Shown one piece after another: positions 1 through 10,493 of a stretch of DNA of 32,817 nt (within the stretch, counting starts at the first letter, position 1; every line of letters starts with the position of its first letter). This stretch comes from an uncultured Alphaproteobacteria bacterium (GTDB lineage Bacteria; Pseudomonadota; Alphaproteobacteria; HIMB59; GCA-002718135). The notes beneath the pieces were generated by a model. The model was not told the DNA's origin. It made no database searches and saw only the letters and a list, made by a program, of their open reading frames with translations. The stretch covers positions 1 through 32,817 of the forward strand of contig CACKQA010000005.1 in assembly GCA_902602135.1 (NCBI GenBank), in the 5' to 3' direction. Both the position numbers and the translations under genes were made by a program.

Positions 1-516
1 GGTTTTGTCGCTAATGATTATGCTATTGTTTTATGGTCGTTAAAAGAAGTTAAAGAAATTAAAACAATTCTAAATTTAGGATTATTAGATAAACATTTGG
101 ATAATTATCTTGAAGAAACTTCAATAGTCAAAAGATTGTTTAGAGACAATGCAATTATATCTTGTTTAATAGAAAGAAGGTTGCCAGGGATGGAAAAAAC
201 TGGGAAGCAAGTTTTATTTAGTTCTGATCTAATTTATACAGTTCTCAAAAAAAATGAACCAAATCACATTCTTCTAAAATCATCATATGAAGATGCAAAA
301 AAGAATATGATTGATTATGATAGACTAAGAGAAATCTTAAAAAAAATTGATAAAAAAATTATATTAAAAAAACTCACAAGTATCTCACCATTGGCTGTTC
401 CAATTATTCTTGAAATAAATAGAGAAAATTTATCAAAAAAGGAAACTGATGAATATATTTTAGAGGATTTAGAAAATGAAATATTAAAAGAGGCTAATGT
501 ACTATCAATTAATTAA
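1..516 (+). CDS. ligase-associated DEXH-box DNA helicase (Lhr-like), C-terminal fragment, truncated by left window edge
   Basis: Frame is open from base 1 (GFVANDYAIVLWSLKEVKEIKTILNLGLLDKHLDNYLEET...), so the TTG 'start' at 97 is internal. The C-terminal sequence and overlap with a pdeM-like gene fit the ligase-associated helicase family. Confidence 0.75.
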   Translation, partial: GFVANDYAIVLWSLKEVKEIKTILNLGLLDKHLDNYLEETSIVKRLFRDNAIISCLIERRLPGMEKTGKQVLFSSDLIYTVLKKNEPNHILLKSSYEDAKKNMIDYDRLREILKKIDKKIILKKLTSISPLAVPIILEINRENLSKKETDEYILEDLENEILKEANVLSIN

Positions 517-1150
517 TTTTGGTAATGAAGAATTTCATGCTTACCCAAATAAATCTCTTTATTGGAAAAGATTAAATACCCTGATCGTATCAGATTTGCA
601 TATTGGAAAATCTATTAGTTATGCAAAAAATAAGCAATTCTTACCTCCATATGATACCAAGGAAATATTAAACAAAATTTTTGTTAGTTTAGATAAGATT
701 AAACCAAGAAATTTAATTATAGTTGGTGATTTATTACATGATGTTTTTTCAACTTTGAGTTTAAAAGATCAAGATCATAAAAATCTTAGTCAATATATGA
801 AAAATACTGATTTCGTATGGATCAAGGGTAATCATGATAAAAATATACAAATTGAAGGTTTTAAAAATTTTACAAATTACAAAATTGAAAAATTTTTATT
901 TACACACATACCTATCGAAACATCTTTATTTCAAATTTGTGGTCACTATCATCCAAAAGTAAAAATTTCACACAGAGGAAAAACTATTTTTAAAACATCT
1001 TTTGTACATAATGAAAAAATATTCATTTTACCAAGTTTTGGAATTTTAACAGGTGGGCTGGATATCGATTCTAAGGAAATAAGCAATGTTTTGGGTAAGA
1101 AAAATTTGAATATCTATCCTGTGGGACAGGATAAAGTTTATAAATTATAA
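497..1150 (+). CDS. pdeM: ligase-associated DNA damage response endonuclease PdeM-like metallophosphoesterase
   Basis: Calcineurin-like motifs: SDLHIGK, GDLLHD, GNHDK, GHYHPK. Overlaps the helicase 3' end by 20 nt. Confidence 0.82.
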   Translation: MYYQLINFGNEEFHAYPNKSLYWKRLNTLIVSDLHIGKSISYAKNKQFLPPYDTKEILNKIFVSLDKIKPRNLIIVGDLLHDVFSTLSLKDQDHKNLSQYMKNTDFVWIKGNHDKNIQIEGFKNFTNYKIEKFLFTHIPIETSLFQICGHYHPKVKISHRGKTIFKTSFVHNEKIFILPSFGILTGGLDIDSKEISNVLGKKNLNIYPVGQDKVYKL

Positions 1151-1566
1151 TTAAAGTAGTTATTAATAACGATCCCAATTAAAATAATAAAATTTAATAC
1201 AAATAATAAAACTGAAAGCAAATGCATATATTTAAAACTTAAAGATGCCTTTTTATCACCTTCTAATTCTTTATCTCTAAAATCATTAATTTTAGGTGTT
1301 AAATAATTTCGATTAATAATAAAACTCATTGCCACTATTATTAATAAAATAGAATTTAAAATATTACCTGAAATATAACAAAGGACTAAAGATAAAATGG
1401 CTATTATAAACCCTAATAAAAATATTCGAGGAAAAATTGTTCTTAACAATTTACTACTAGCATTAGTACTTAAAGTGGCAAAGATTGAGGGTGAGACAAC
1501 AGCCATAAGGAAAGACATTGATCCTATTAAGACTGCTAATAAAAAATTAAGAGTATAAATTATCAT
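1138..1566 (-). CDS. small membrane protein, DUF4149/TMEM205-like
   Basis: 142 aa with four hydrophobic segments; pattern resembles DUF4149. Confidence 0.5.
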   Translation of the reverse strand: MIIYTLNFLLAVLIGSMSFLMAVVSPSIFATLSTNASSKLLRTIFPRIFLLGFIIAILSLVLCYISGNILNSILLIIVAMSFIINRNYLTPKINDFRDKELEGDKKASLSFKYMHLLSVLLFVLNFIILIGIVINNYFNYNL

Positions 1567-1572
1567 AGGTTA

Positions 1573-1596
1573 AATTGCTCTTCAAAAAGAGCAATT
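1573..1596 (-). promoter_or_regulatory. 10-bp perfect inverted repeat (AATTGCTCTT-4 nt-AAGAGCAATT) between the TPR gene and the DUF4149-like gene
   Basis: Arms 1573-1582 and 1587-1596 are perfect complements. On the minus strand the downstream arm contains AAGAG about 11 nt before the ATG of the 1138-1566 ORF. The U-tract after the stem is weak. Confidence 0.6.
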
Positions 1597-1603
1597 GTAA
1601 TAG

Positions 1604-2068
1604 TTATGAATTATCAATTGCTGATTTTAATTTTCTATATTCCATAGAATTAGTTCCAGCTAAAGTTTCTAACTTTAACAACATTTCATTTGCTTTATTC
1701 ATCTTTCCAAGTGTAATGAAAAGCTCACCTAGATATTCGTGTGCTCCTAAATGTTCAGGGTTTGCTTCTAAGGCAATTTGATATGCATCAAAAGCTTTAT
1801 CTAAATTTGGCTCACTATGTTTTCTGTAACTAAATCCAAGTAAATTATACACATCAGCTTTTTTATCACCAAGATCTTTACGCTTAGCCATTTTTTCAAG
1901 CAATTTGATCGATTTATCAAATTTCTTGTAATAAACTAATTCATACGCTTTATCGTAAAGTTTATTAACTTGTTCACCTGCAGACATACTTGAGCTACTG
2001 TCGTCTGAACTTGCAGCAGCAAATACACCAGAACTAATAAATAATAATGTAAGTAATATTCTAATCAT
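1604..2068 (-). CDS. exported TPR-repeat protein
   Basis: N-terminal signal peptide (MIRILLTLLFISSGVFAAA) and TPR-like repeats (DVYNLLGFSYRK..., AFDAYQIALEANPEHLGAHEYLGELFITLGK). Confidence 0.8.
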   Translation of the reverse strand: MIRILLTLLFISSGVFAAASSDDSSSSMSAGEQVNKLYDKAYELVYYKKFDKSIKLLEKMAKRKDLGDKKADVYNLLGFSYRKHSEPNLDKAFDAYQIALEANPEHLGAHEYLGELFITLGKMNKANEMLLKLETLAGTNSMEYRKLKSAIDNS

Positions 2069-2126
2069 GAAAAATCAGATATGTTTGTTTAAACTAATTT
2101 CAATATTCGTTTGTGAATTAATTTAA

Positions 2127-2585
2127 TTAATGGCAGGCAATATTATATTTTTTTAATCTGTAATAATTATATGGCCACGGCGTTAGAAAGCCTGCAAGAA
2201 GCATTATAGGTATCACCCACCATACAAGTTTAGCGCTACCCATAATGATCCAGTCAACTGCATTCATGGCTATTTCCATGGACACCATTGAAAGTAAACT
2301 CATTCCAATCGCTGTTTTAAAAGCTTTGCTGATAATCATTTGTCTTGATAAAACGACCGTCTCTAAAATTATGCTAGTAATAATACCATTAATGATTGCT
2401 AGGATCATAATATAAAGAGTAGGCCAAGGAATGCCAGTTAATTGAAAATAAAGTATGGTTCCAAAATCACCAATACTACATCCTAGCAAACACCAAGCAG
2501 TATTTTTAGCACTTCTTCTCCATGTATGTTTACATTTCCAATGAAAACGTGGAGCTGGTTTTTTTAATGTTTCAGCAACAGACAT
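2127..2585 (-). CDS. DUF4396-like membrane protein
   Basis: Multiple TM segments; WKCKHTWRRSAKNTAWCLLGCSIGDFG N-terminus and TPWPYNYYRLKKYNIACH C-terminus resemble DUF4396 proteins. Confidence 0.65.
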   Translation of the reverse strand: MSVAETLKKPAPRFHWKCKHTWRRSAKNTAWCLLGCSIGDFGTILYFQLTGIPWPTLYIMILAIINGIITSIILETVVLSRQMIISKAFKTAIGMSLLSMVSMEIAMNAVDWIIMGSAKLVWWVIPIMLLAGFLTPWPYNYYRLKKYNIACH

Positions 2586-2589
2586 TAAA

Positions 2590-4008
2590 TTATATTCCTT
2601 GTTTAAATTCGAATGTATTATTTATATCATTAATTTCATAACTATCAATTGTACCATTCGTCCATTTGATTGTTATATTTTTAATGATTTCACCTTCACG
2701 TAAACCGTAATGTGCTACTGGTTCCATTTGACATAAATATCCTGAGCCTGCATCAATAGTCTTTGCATGATTTCTTAAATTTGTATGTAAAGTAACTGTT
2801 GCGCCTCTAGCTGGAGCACCAAAAGTGTTGATAGGTTTAATTCTAAGATAATTAGTATTTAACACATTTGCTTTAAATAAACTTAGCGGCTGAGCTCCAG
2901 ATTCACCATGAGAAATAAGTAATTCTAAAATTCCATCTCCATCAATATCAGCAACAGCAGCACCGGTTCCTAGACCTTGTGCTTCAAGAGCTGCATCTAA
3001 TTTAATTTCTTCTAGGTTTCCTTCATCAAGGATACGAAAGAGTTTATTTGGTTGACCTATATTATTTAAAAAAATTTCATCATAACCATCATTATCAAAA
3101 TCAGCTGATATAACTGTTCGTATTCTACTTGGTGATCTAAAATCTAATGAGGACATATCGAGAAATGATTCTTTTTGTTTTACAAAAATACGATGATAAC
3201 CTTCCCAGTTACTTGTTATAATATCAAGTTCGCCTCTATACAAAAAATCAGTTAAAGCAGTCCCTCGACCATTTTGAAAAGTATCTTGAACATTTTTTTC
3301 AGATGCAATGTCTTTAAAATTTCCATTAATATTTTTATATAAAAAATTTGGACCCCTCTCATTAGCTGCAAATATATCCATATTATCAGAAACTATATGT
3401 CCTGAGACTACAGCTCTACCTCCAGTTATTTGATCAATTCCAAGAATTGGTGCTATGTCTTCAACTGCATTTTCTTCAATTTCATAAAATCTAGTAGGAC
3501 CTCCATAATTAGCCACATATATACCGTATTTACCTGACCCATTTCTGTCTACACAAACGACTGATCTACCTGCAGTTAAATTTAAATTTTCTAAATTTTT
3601 TTCTAACTCAAAATAATCAAAAATATTATTATTCTTGTTATCCACCAATCTATCAGAGTATTTTTTTTCTCCACTATACGTATCAGTATTTAAGAAATAA
3701 ATTTCTTCAAAACCATCCTGATCTATATCGCAAGCAGATACACCAATAGTACTCCTATCTTCATCAATGAATAAAGGATCTTGTATTGTATTAATTAGTT
3801 TTCCATTTTTATAACTAAGAGCTAGATTAGAGAAACCAAAACCTGCAACAATAAATTCATAACTCCCATCTTTATCAAAGTCAGTGACTGAAATCCCATA
3901 ACTTAATCGATCGTTATTATTTTCAATTATATTTGAAATATTAGAAAAAAATTCTGCTTTAGACATACTAGATATTAATAAGATAAAAATAAAAACTAAC
4001 TTACTCAT
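2590..4008 (-). CDS. FG-GAP/VCBS repeat protein with C-terminal ASPIC/UnbV domain (CRTAC1-like), exported
   Basis: Repeated Asp-rich FG-GAP motifs (DFDKDGSYEFIVAG, DIDQDGFEEIYFLN, DFDNDGYDEIFLNN, DIDGDGILELLISHG) and a C-terminal ASPIC/UnbV region (GARGATVTLHT-like, GSGYLCQMEPVAHYGL, ITIKWTNG). Start set at internal Met (MSKLVFIFILLISSMSKA, signal peptide) rather than the ORF-track Met at 4071. Confidence 0.85.
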   Translation of the reverse strand: MSKLVFIFILLISSMSKAEFFSNISNIIENNNDRLSYGISVTDFDKDGSYEFIVAGFGFSNLALSYKNGKLINTIQDPLFIDEDRSTIGVSACDIDQDGFEEIYFLNTDTYSGEKKYSDRLVDNKNNNIFDYFELEKNLENLNLTAGRSVVCVDRNGSGKYGIYVANYGGPTRFYEIEENAVEDIAPILGIDQITGGRAVVSGHIVSDNMDIFAANERGPNFLYKNINGNFKDIASEKNVQDTFQNGRGTALTDFLYRGELDIITSNWEGYHRIFVKQKESFLDMSSLDFRSPSRIRTVISADFDNDGYDEIFLNNIGQPNKLFRILDEGNLEEIKLDAALEAQGLGTGAAVADIDGDGILELLISHGESGAQPLSLFKANVLNTNYLRIKPINTFGAPARGATVTLHTNLRNHAKTIDAGSGYLCQMEPVAHYGLREGEIIKNITIKWTNGTIDSYEINDINNTFEFKQGI

Positions 4009-4018
4009 TTCAAGAATT

Positions 4019-4708
4019 TTAATTTGCCAATCTAATAAATATGTCACCCATTCCAAAATTAAGTTCTTCAATAGGCATACTATTTCTAGCTTCGCACATA
4101 GGGCCTGTTATCTGGTCATTTTTTATGTAATCTATATCGTAAGCATCACATATTGTTGCATTGTGCAATACACCAATAACAAGTTTGTTATCTACAGAGA
4201 ATGTATATTCTTTATTTAATTCATTACCTTCACAAAAATAATCTCTATTAATAAGTATGGGAAAATCATTTTTGTTGCATGGATTATCAATAACGATTGT
4301 ATAAATTTCTTTTGATTTATCTTTAAAATCAATGTTTATTTTTTTTGTTTCTGAATATTTCATTACATCGCATAAGCAAGGCCAACAACATTTATAATAT
4401 TGACCACAAATGTTTTCATCGTTTTCTATATTAGTAAGAAAAATTTCATCTGGCTGTGCATCTGGAGGAATTAGAGAACCTGAAACAGCACAGTATAACT
4501 TGTTAAATTGCATAAACTCTTCATATTCTAAGTTTTGATCTAAAATATATTTAAAAAATCTTGGTCCTGCTGCATTTCTATTCCCATCAGGAAAAATAAT
4601 GGACCAATCATTAACAAGTCTCTCATACAATTTTTCTGTATTCGCATTGACCTGAGAAATGGGTAAAAATATTGATAAAAATATAATTGTAGTAAGTAAT
4701 TTTCTCAT
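4019..4708 (-). CDS. Cys-rich exported protein of unknown function
   Basis: Signal peptide (MRKLLTTIIFLSIFLPISQVNA) and about ten cysteines including ICGQYYKCCWPCLCD; ends about 10 nt upstream of the ASPIC/UnbV gene start. Confidence 0.65.
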   Translation of the reverse strand: MRKLLTTIIFLSIFLPISQVNANTEKLYERLVNDWSIIFPDGNRNAAGPRFFKYILDQNLEYEEFMQFNKLYCAVSGSLIPPDAQPDEIFLTNIENDENICGQYYKCCWPCLCDVMKYSETKKINIDFKDKSKEIYTIVIDNPCNKNDFPILINRDYFCEGNELNKEYTFSVDNKLVIGVLHNATICDAYDIDYIKNDQITGPMCEARNSMPIEELNFGMGDIFIRLAN

Positions 4709-4859
4709 AAAAATTAAATAGTTTTAGCTTTAAAAATGTAAATCCCTGCATTGAATCAATACTGATCATTTTTTCTACTTTTTGTTCCTTTTTATGGTAA
4801 TGTCGCACTTGAAGAATTTGACTTATTTTAAGCTAAATACTAGAGAGTAATCATATTTT

Positions 4860-4934
4860 TGGGGCGTCGCCAAGCGGTAAGGCACCGGTTTTTGGAGTCG
4901 GCATTCGTAGGTTCGAATCCTACCGCCCCAGCCA
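4860..4934 (+). tRNA. tRNA-Gln (anticodon TTG)
   Basis: Acceptor TGGGGCG/CGCCCCA, anticodon stem CCGGT/GTCGG with loop TTTTGGA (anticodon TTG), T-loop TTCGAAT, encoded CCA. Confidence 0.93.
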
Positions 4935-4938
4935 ATTT

Positions 4939-5502
4939 CTAAAATCCTTTTTGTATTTTGTTCAGGTAGTTAATACTCTTCCAATATAAATCTTCAAATA
5001 TTTGGAGAAAGCTAATTTTAATTATTTCATTTTCTTTAACACCCCAAATATATTTTTTATTAATCCAGCCTTTAAAATTTCTTGATGAAACTAAACACCA
5101 TTCAATTTTACACTTTTCTAAACTGACAATATTTCCCTGTCCCATTTCTCCAATAACATCACCACCCAAAGTATTAAGCAATTCTAAATTTTTATTTTCT
5201 ATTGATAAAATTAATCCTGTTCTAGTACCGGATATTAGACTTTTATGTATCCAACCTGTATTTTTTTTAAAATCCTCTACTTTTCTCCATTCTTGATACT
5301 CTTCTAATATTTTTAATGGGTAATTTTTTTTTATATATTTTATTACTATAGGATAATTCTTACTTGGACCGACGCGAATATTTGCATTATCAGATTTTAA
5401 AGATACGTACCTAGGAATTTCTAGACCAGTTTCTTTACCAATATCTGCAGAACTTATATTGGATAAAATTATAATTGAAATGAATGTGATTATAATTTTC
5501 AT
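4939..5502 (-). CDS. exported SH3-domain (SH3b) protein
   Basis: Signal peptide (MKIIITFISIIILSNISSA), SH3-like segments (SDNANIRVGPSKNYPIVIKYIKKNYPLKIL...WRKVEDFKKNTGWIHKSLI and a second repeat ending WINKKYIWG). ORF-track start at 5526; internal Met preferred. Confidence 0.75.
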   Translation of the reverse strand: MKIIITFISIIILSNISSADIGKETGLEIPRYVSLKSDNANIRVGPSKNYPIVIKYIKKNYPLKILEEYQEWRKVEDFKKNTGWIHKSLISGTRTGLILSIENKNLELLNTLGGDVIGEMGQGNIVSLEKCKIEWCLVSSRNFKGWINKKYIWGVKENEIIKISFLQIFEDLYWKSINYLNKIQKGF

Positions 5503-5556
5503 TCTAATTTTTTTATAAAGTAGCATAGGATTTATATAAAGTGTATAATATTATAA

Positions 5557-5633
5557 GCGCCTGTAGCTCAATTGGATAGAGCGTATGACTACGGATCATA
5601 AGGTTAGGAGTTCGACTCTTCTCAGGCGCGCCA
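5557..5633 (+). tRNA. tRNA-Arg (anticodon ACG)
   Basis: Acceptor GCGCCTG/CAGGCGC, anticodon stem TATGA/TCATA with loop CTACGGA (ACG), T-stem AGGAG/CTTCT, encoded CCA. Confidence 0.93.
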
Positions 5634-5684
5634 AAAAAATGTTATTATATAAATTTGCTTAAATTTATATTAAAAGACAAATAA

Positions 5685-6708
5685 ATGATAGTTGACATAG
5701 ATTCTAAAAAAATAAAAAACGATAAACGATTATCAAGCTTATTTATTAATTCAAATTTTAGTAATTTATCAATCAATTGTAATATACTCAAAAGTAATTT
5801 CTTTTCTGATTCATTTTATTTTTTCCCAATTACAGAAAATAATGAAACATTTTCATCATTATTTTTTAGAGAACTAAATAATACTTCTCATTTTTACTCT
5901 CAAAATTTTTTTGATAATTTTAATAATAATAAAAATTCATTAAAAAATTTTCAAGATTTATATATTCTTGGATCAAATGCAGGTAATAATTATTATTCAA
6001 ACTTACTACAATTTTTGCCCAGGATTTTTTTCAATAAAAAAATCAAAAATTAAATTAGCTATTCATAGAAATTCATCCAATAAATATAGAAAATTTATTG
6101 GAAGTATCTTAAAATCTCTAAATATCGAATTTAATTTTGTATTCCTAGATGATGACTTTTATTTTTTTAAAGATTCTGAGCTTCCGCAGTTTTTTAGTTT
6201 AAATGACTCTATTAAAATATTAAAAAATTTTTTAAATCCAAAAACTAATTTAGAATTAAGTAAAAAAATATACGTAACTAGAGAAGATTCTTACTATAGG
6301 AAAATGATTAATGAAGGTGATGTCATAACCATTTTAAGGAAAAAAGGTTACAAAATTATTAACCCGCAGTTATATGAAATAGACGAGCAAATAGAAATTT
6401 TTTCAAATGCTGAAAAAATTATCGCTCCTCATGGATCTAATTTAGCAAATATTATTTTTTGCAAACCTGGAACTGAAATTTTTGAATTTACACCCTCTTT
6501 TAAAGATAATGAAATGATTCTTGAAGATAGATATTCAAACTTGTCGTTAATTAATGATCTTAAACACAATAAAATTATCTGTGATACAGTTAATGTAGAA
6601 GATCATTCTGTTTTAGCCAAAAAATATATTGATACCAATACTTTATTGAATAGCAACTACTATAAAAATTTGATTGTTAAAATACAAGAACTGGATAACA
6701 TCGTCTAA
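5685..6708 (+). pseudogene. GT61-family (DUF563-like) glycosyltransferase split by a frameshift at an A7 run (6036-6042)
   Basis: First ORF ends ...GSNAGNNYYSNLLQFLPRIFFNKK|IKN*; the +1 frame continues ...KSKIKLAIHRNSS...YVTREDSYYRK...FSNAEKIIAPHGSNLANIIFCKPGTEIFEF. Together they give one GT61-like protein. Could be a true frameshift, slippage site or sequencing error. Confidence 0.7.
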
Positions 6709-6709
6709 A

Positions 6710-7741
6710 TTAACAATTTTTTAAATAAACCGGTATTATTAAATTAATATTTGTGTCTAAATTTCTGCAAAAGTTTTCAAAGAAATGTTCATCTTTACTT
6801 TTACTTTGTAATTTAACTAATAGATTTGCTAGAATAGATTTGCTAATTTTATTTTCATAAATTTTGTAATCTTCAAATTTGTTTTCCTTAACTATTAATT
6901 TGATAAGTGTTTCGTAATTCAAAATATCATCAATCAAAAATTTATTTTTTGCTTGATTACTACTGTAGATTAAAGCTCCAATATTATTTTTTATATTGGA
7001 AATTTCAATGCTACGACTTTTTGAGACTTTTTGTATAAAATCATTATAAACATCATCAACAATATTTTGTAAGTGTTTAATTTCATCGGTTTTAGGTCGT
7101 CTAAATGGATTAAACAAATCTTTACCTTCTCCTGCATTCTGATTAAAAACTTCTATTCCATTTTTAGTTTCAATAGATTGACCAAATACACCTGAACCCA
7201 AGCTTAATGGTTTATTATAATAGAACCAACTTGGTCCACTAACTCCTATACTGCCTATAATCGATCCATAAGATGCAAATATCTTATCAGCTGCAGTTGC
7301 AATCCAATACCCCCCTGATGCTAAAATTTCTTTTGTATAAAAATATACTTTAGCGTCTGTACTTTTCTTAAATTCATAAATAATTTGCTCTAATTCAGCG
7401 GTTGCACTTACCGTTCCTCCAGGAGAATTAATATTTATTATTAGAACATTTGTATTTAGTTTTTCTAATTCTTCTAAATATGATTTTACCTGGGTAGGAT
7501 TTATATAATCATAAAGATTATTGCCTAAAACTTTACTGTTATCACTGATTATTGGTCCACTTAAATTAACATTTGCAATAATATTATTAGAGCTTGGGTC
7601 TCCTTCAGCTATTTTGAAATGTTTTTGTGAAAGTTCATTTGAAAAAAAAAGTAAAATATTAATAATTACTAGAAATATTAATAATGCAGATAAAAAACCA
7701 AGAGTTCTAAAAAAAACGCTTAAAAATAACATTTTTGTCAA
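6710..7741 (-). CDS. sppA: signal peptide peptidase SppA-type S49 serine peptidase
   Basis: INSPGGTVSA, SGGYWIATAADKIFASYGSIIGSIGVSG and a candidate catalytic-Lys segment EGKDLFNPFRRPKTDE; N-terminal TM. Confidence 0.85.
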   Translation of the reverse strand: MTKMLFLSVFFRTLGFLSALLIFLVIINILLFFSNELSQKHFKIAEGDPSSNNIIANVNLSGPIISDNSKVLGNNLYDYINPTQVKSYLEELEKLNTNVLIININSPGGTVSATAELEQIIYEFKKSTDAKVYFYTKEILASGGYWIATAADKIFASYGSIIGSIGVSGPSWFYYNKPLSLGSGVFGQSIETKNGIEVFNQNAGEGKDLFNPFRRPKTDEIKHLQNIVDDVYNDFIQKVSKSRSIEISNIKNNIGALIYSSNQAKNKFLIDDILNYETLIKLIVKENKFEDYKIYENKISKSILANLLVKLQSKSKDEHFFENFCRNLDTNINLIIPVYLKNC

Positions 7742-7814
7742 AATATCATAACTTTAGATAATTCGAATTTTTTTTTGGTTTGTTCTTGAATAGACTTTAA
7801 TAATGCTTAAATAA

Positions 7815-7841
7815 CTAGCACTCTTATAATGAGAGTGCTAA
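7815..7841. promoter_or_regulatory. CIRCE element (HrcA operator) upstream of groES
   Basis: CTAGCACTC-N9-GAGTGCTAA, a one-mismatch match to the CIRCE consensus TTAGCACTC-N9-GAGTGCTAA, 43 nt before the groES ATG; the spacer contains TATAAT. Confidence 0.93.
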
Positions 7842-7883
7842 TAAAATAATGTTAAATTTCAATTAGTTAACAAATGAGGAAAT

Positions 7884-8189
7884 ATGAATTTTAGACCTTT
7901 ACATGACAGAGTACTTGTTAAAAGAGTAGACTCTGATCAAAAAACAGCAGGGGGAATAATTATCCCTGATACTGCCCAAGAAAAACCAATGGAAGGTGAA
8001 GTATTAGAAGTTGGTTCTGGCGGAAGAGATGAAACAGGAAAACTAGTACCTTTGGATGTTAAAAAAGGAGATAAAATACTTTTTGGAAAATGGTCTGGTA
8101 CTGAAGTAAAAATGAATGGTGACGACTTTCTGATAATGAAAGAGTCTGACATCATGGGAATTATAACTTCAGGTAAGAAAAAAAAATAG
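7884..8189 (+). CDS. groES: co-chaperonin GroES
   Basis: [15 protein letters not shown]...[22 protein letters not shown]...[13 protein letters not shown]. Confidence 0.98.
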   Translation: MNFRPLHDRVLVKRVDSDQKTAGGIIIPDTAQEKPMEGEVLEVGSGGRDETGKLVPLDVKKGDKILFGKWSGTEVKMNGDDFLIMKESDIMGIITSGKKKK

Positions 8190-9878
<1,689 letters not shown>

Positions 9879-9903
9879 CCTTTAATAAAAATAATTTTTA
9901 GAA

Positions 9904-9932
9904 GAGGGCAAATTTATTTGCCCTTTTTTTTT
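9904..9932 (+). terminator. Rho-independent terminator after groEL
   Basis: GGGCAAA-TTTA-TTTGCCC followed by a run of 9 T. Confidence 0.9.
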
Positions 9933-10467
9933 AAATTAACCGATCTATTAGATTAGTAACTTTTGTACTGTCTGGTTTTGTCATAGAAGACCAAGTTTTA
10001 ACGAGTTGTCCGTTTCTATCAAAAAGAAATTTATAAAAATTCCACTTTGGCTTTACGTTATACTCATTGTCGATCCAGGCATAAATTGGATGGACACTAC
10101 TCCCTTTAACATCCATTGGAGATGAAGTAACAAAACCTACGCCGTAATTAACTAAACATATTTTTTTAATATCTTCAGTATCTGAATATTCTTGATTGAA
10201 GGAATTGCTAGTAGTAGCTATTATTGTTAAATCACTTTTTCTGTAATTAAGAAATAAATTTTGAAGATCTTCATATTGTGGAGTGAAACCACATCTTGAA
10301 GCTGTATTTACTATTAAAATTGGCTTACCTGCAAACTTCTCTAAATTTACTTGATTGCCGTCTATATCTTCAAATGAAAAATCGTATAAATTCACTGTTT
10401 CATTAGCTAATAATGTATTCTTTAAGTTAAGCATAATCAAAAAAACAAGTAAAAATTTAAATTTCAT
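9931..10467 (-). CDS. glutathione peroxidase, Cys-type, with signal peptide
   Basis: KPILIVNTASRCGFTPQYEDLQNLF and WNFYKFLFDRNGQLVKTWSS; hydrophobic N-terminus. Confidence 0.92.
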   Translation of the reverse strand: MKFKFLLVFLIMLNLKNTLLANETVNLYDFSFEDIDGNQVNLEKFAGKPILIVNTASRCGFTPQYEDLQNLFLNYRKSDLTIIATTSNSFNQEYSDTEDIKKICLVNYGVGFVTSSPMDVKGSSVHPIYAWIDNEYNVKPKWNFYKFLFDRNGQLVKTWSSMTKPDSTKVTNLIDRLI

Positions 10468-10493
10468 GTTAGTGAGTAATAAATATATCGCTT

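Noticed and set aside
1575-1781. 68-aa plus-strand ORF
   Set aside because: Antisense to the well-supported TPR gene; no domain or upstream signal.
4623-4808. 61-aa minus-strand ORF overlapping the start of the Cys-rich gene
   Set aside because: Out of frame with the signal-peptide ORF, no coding-like features.
4860-5633. tRNA-flanked interval as a possible integrative-element site
   Set aside because: No integrase, no duplicated tRNA 3' end recognised, and only a single SH3-domain gene between the tRNAs.
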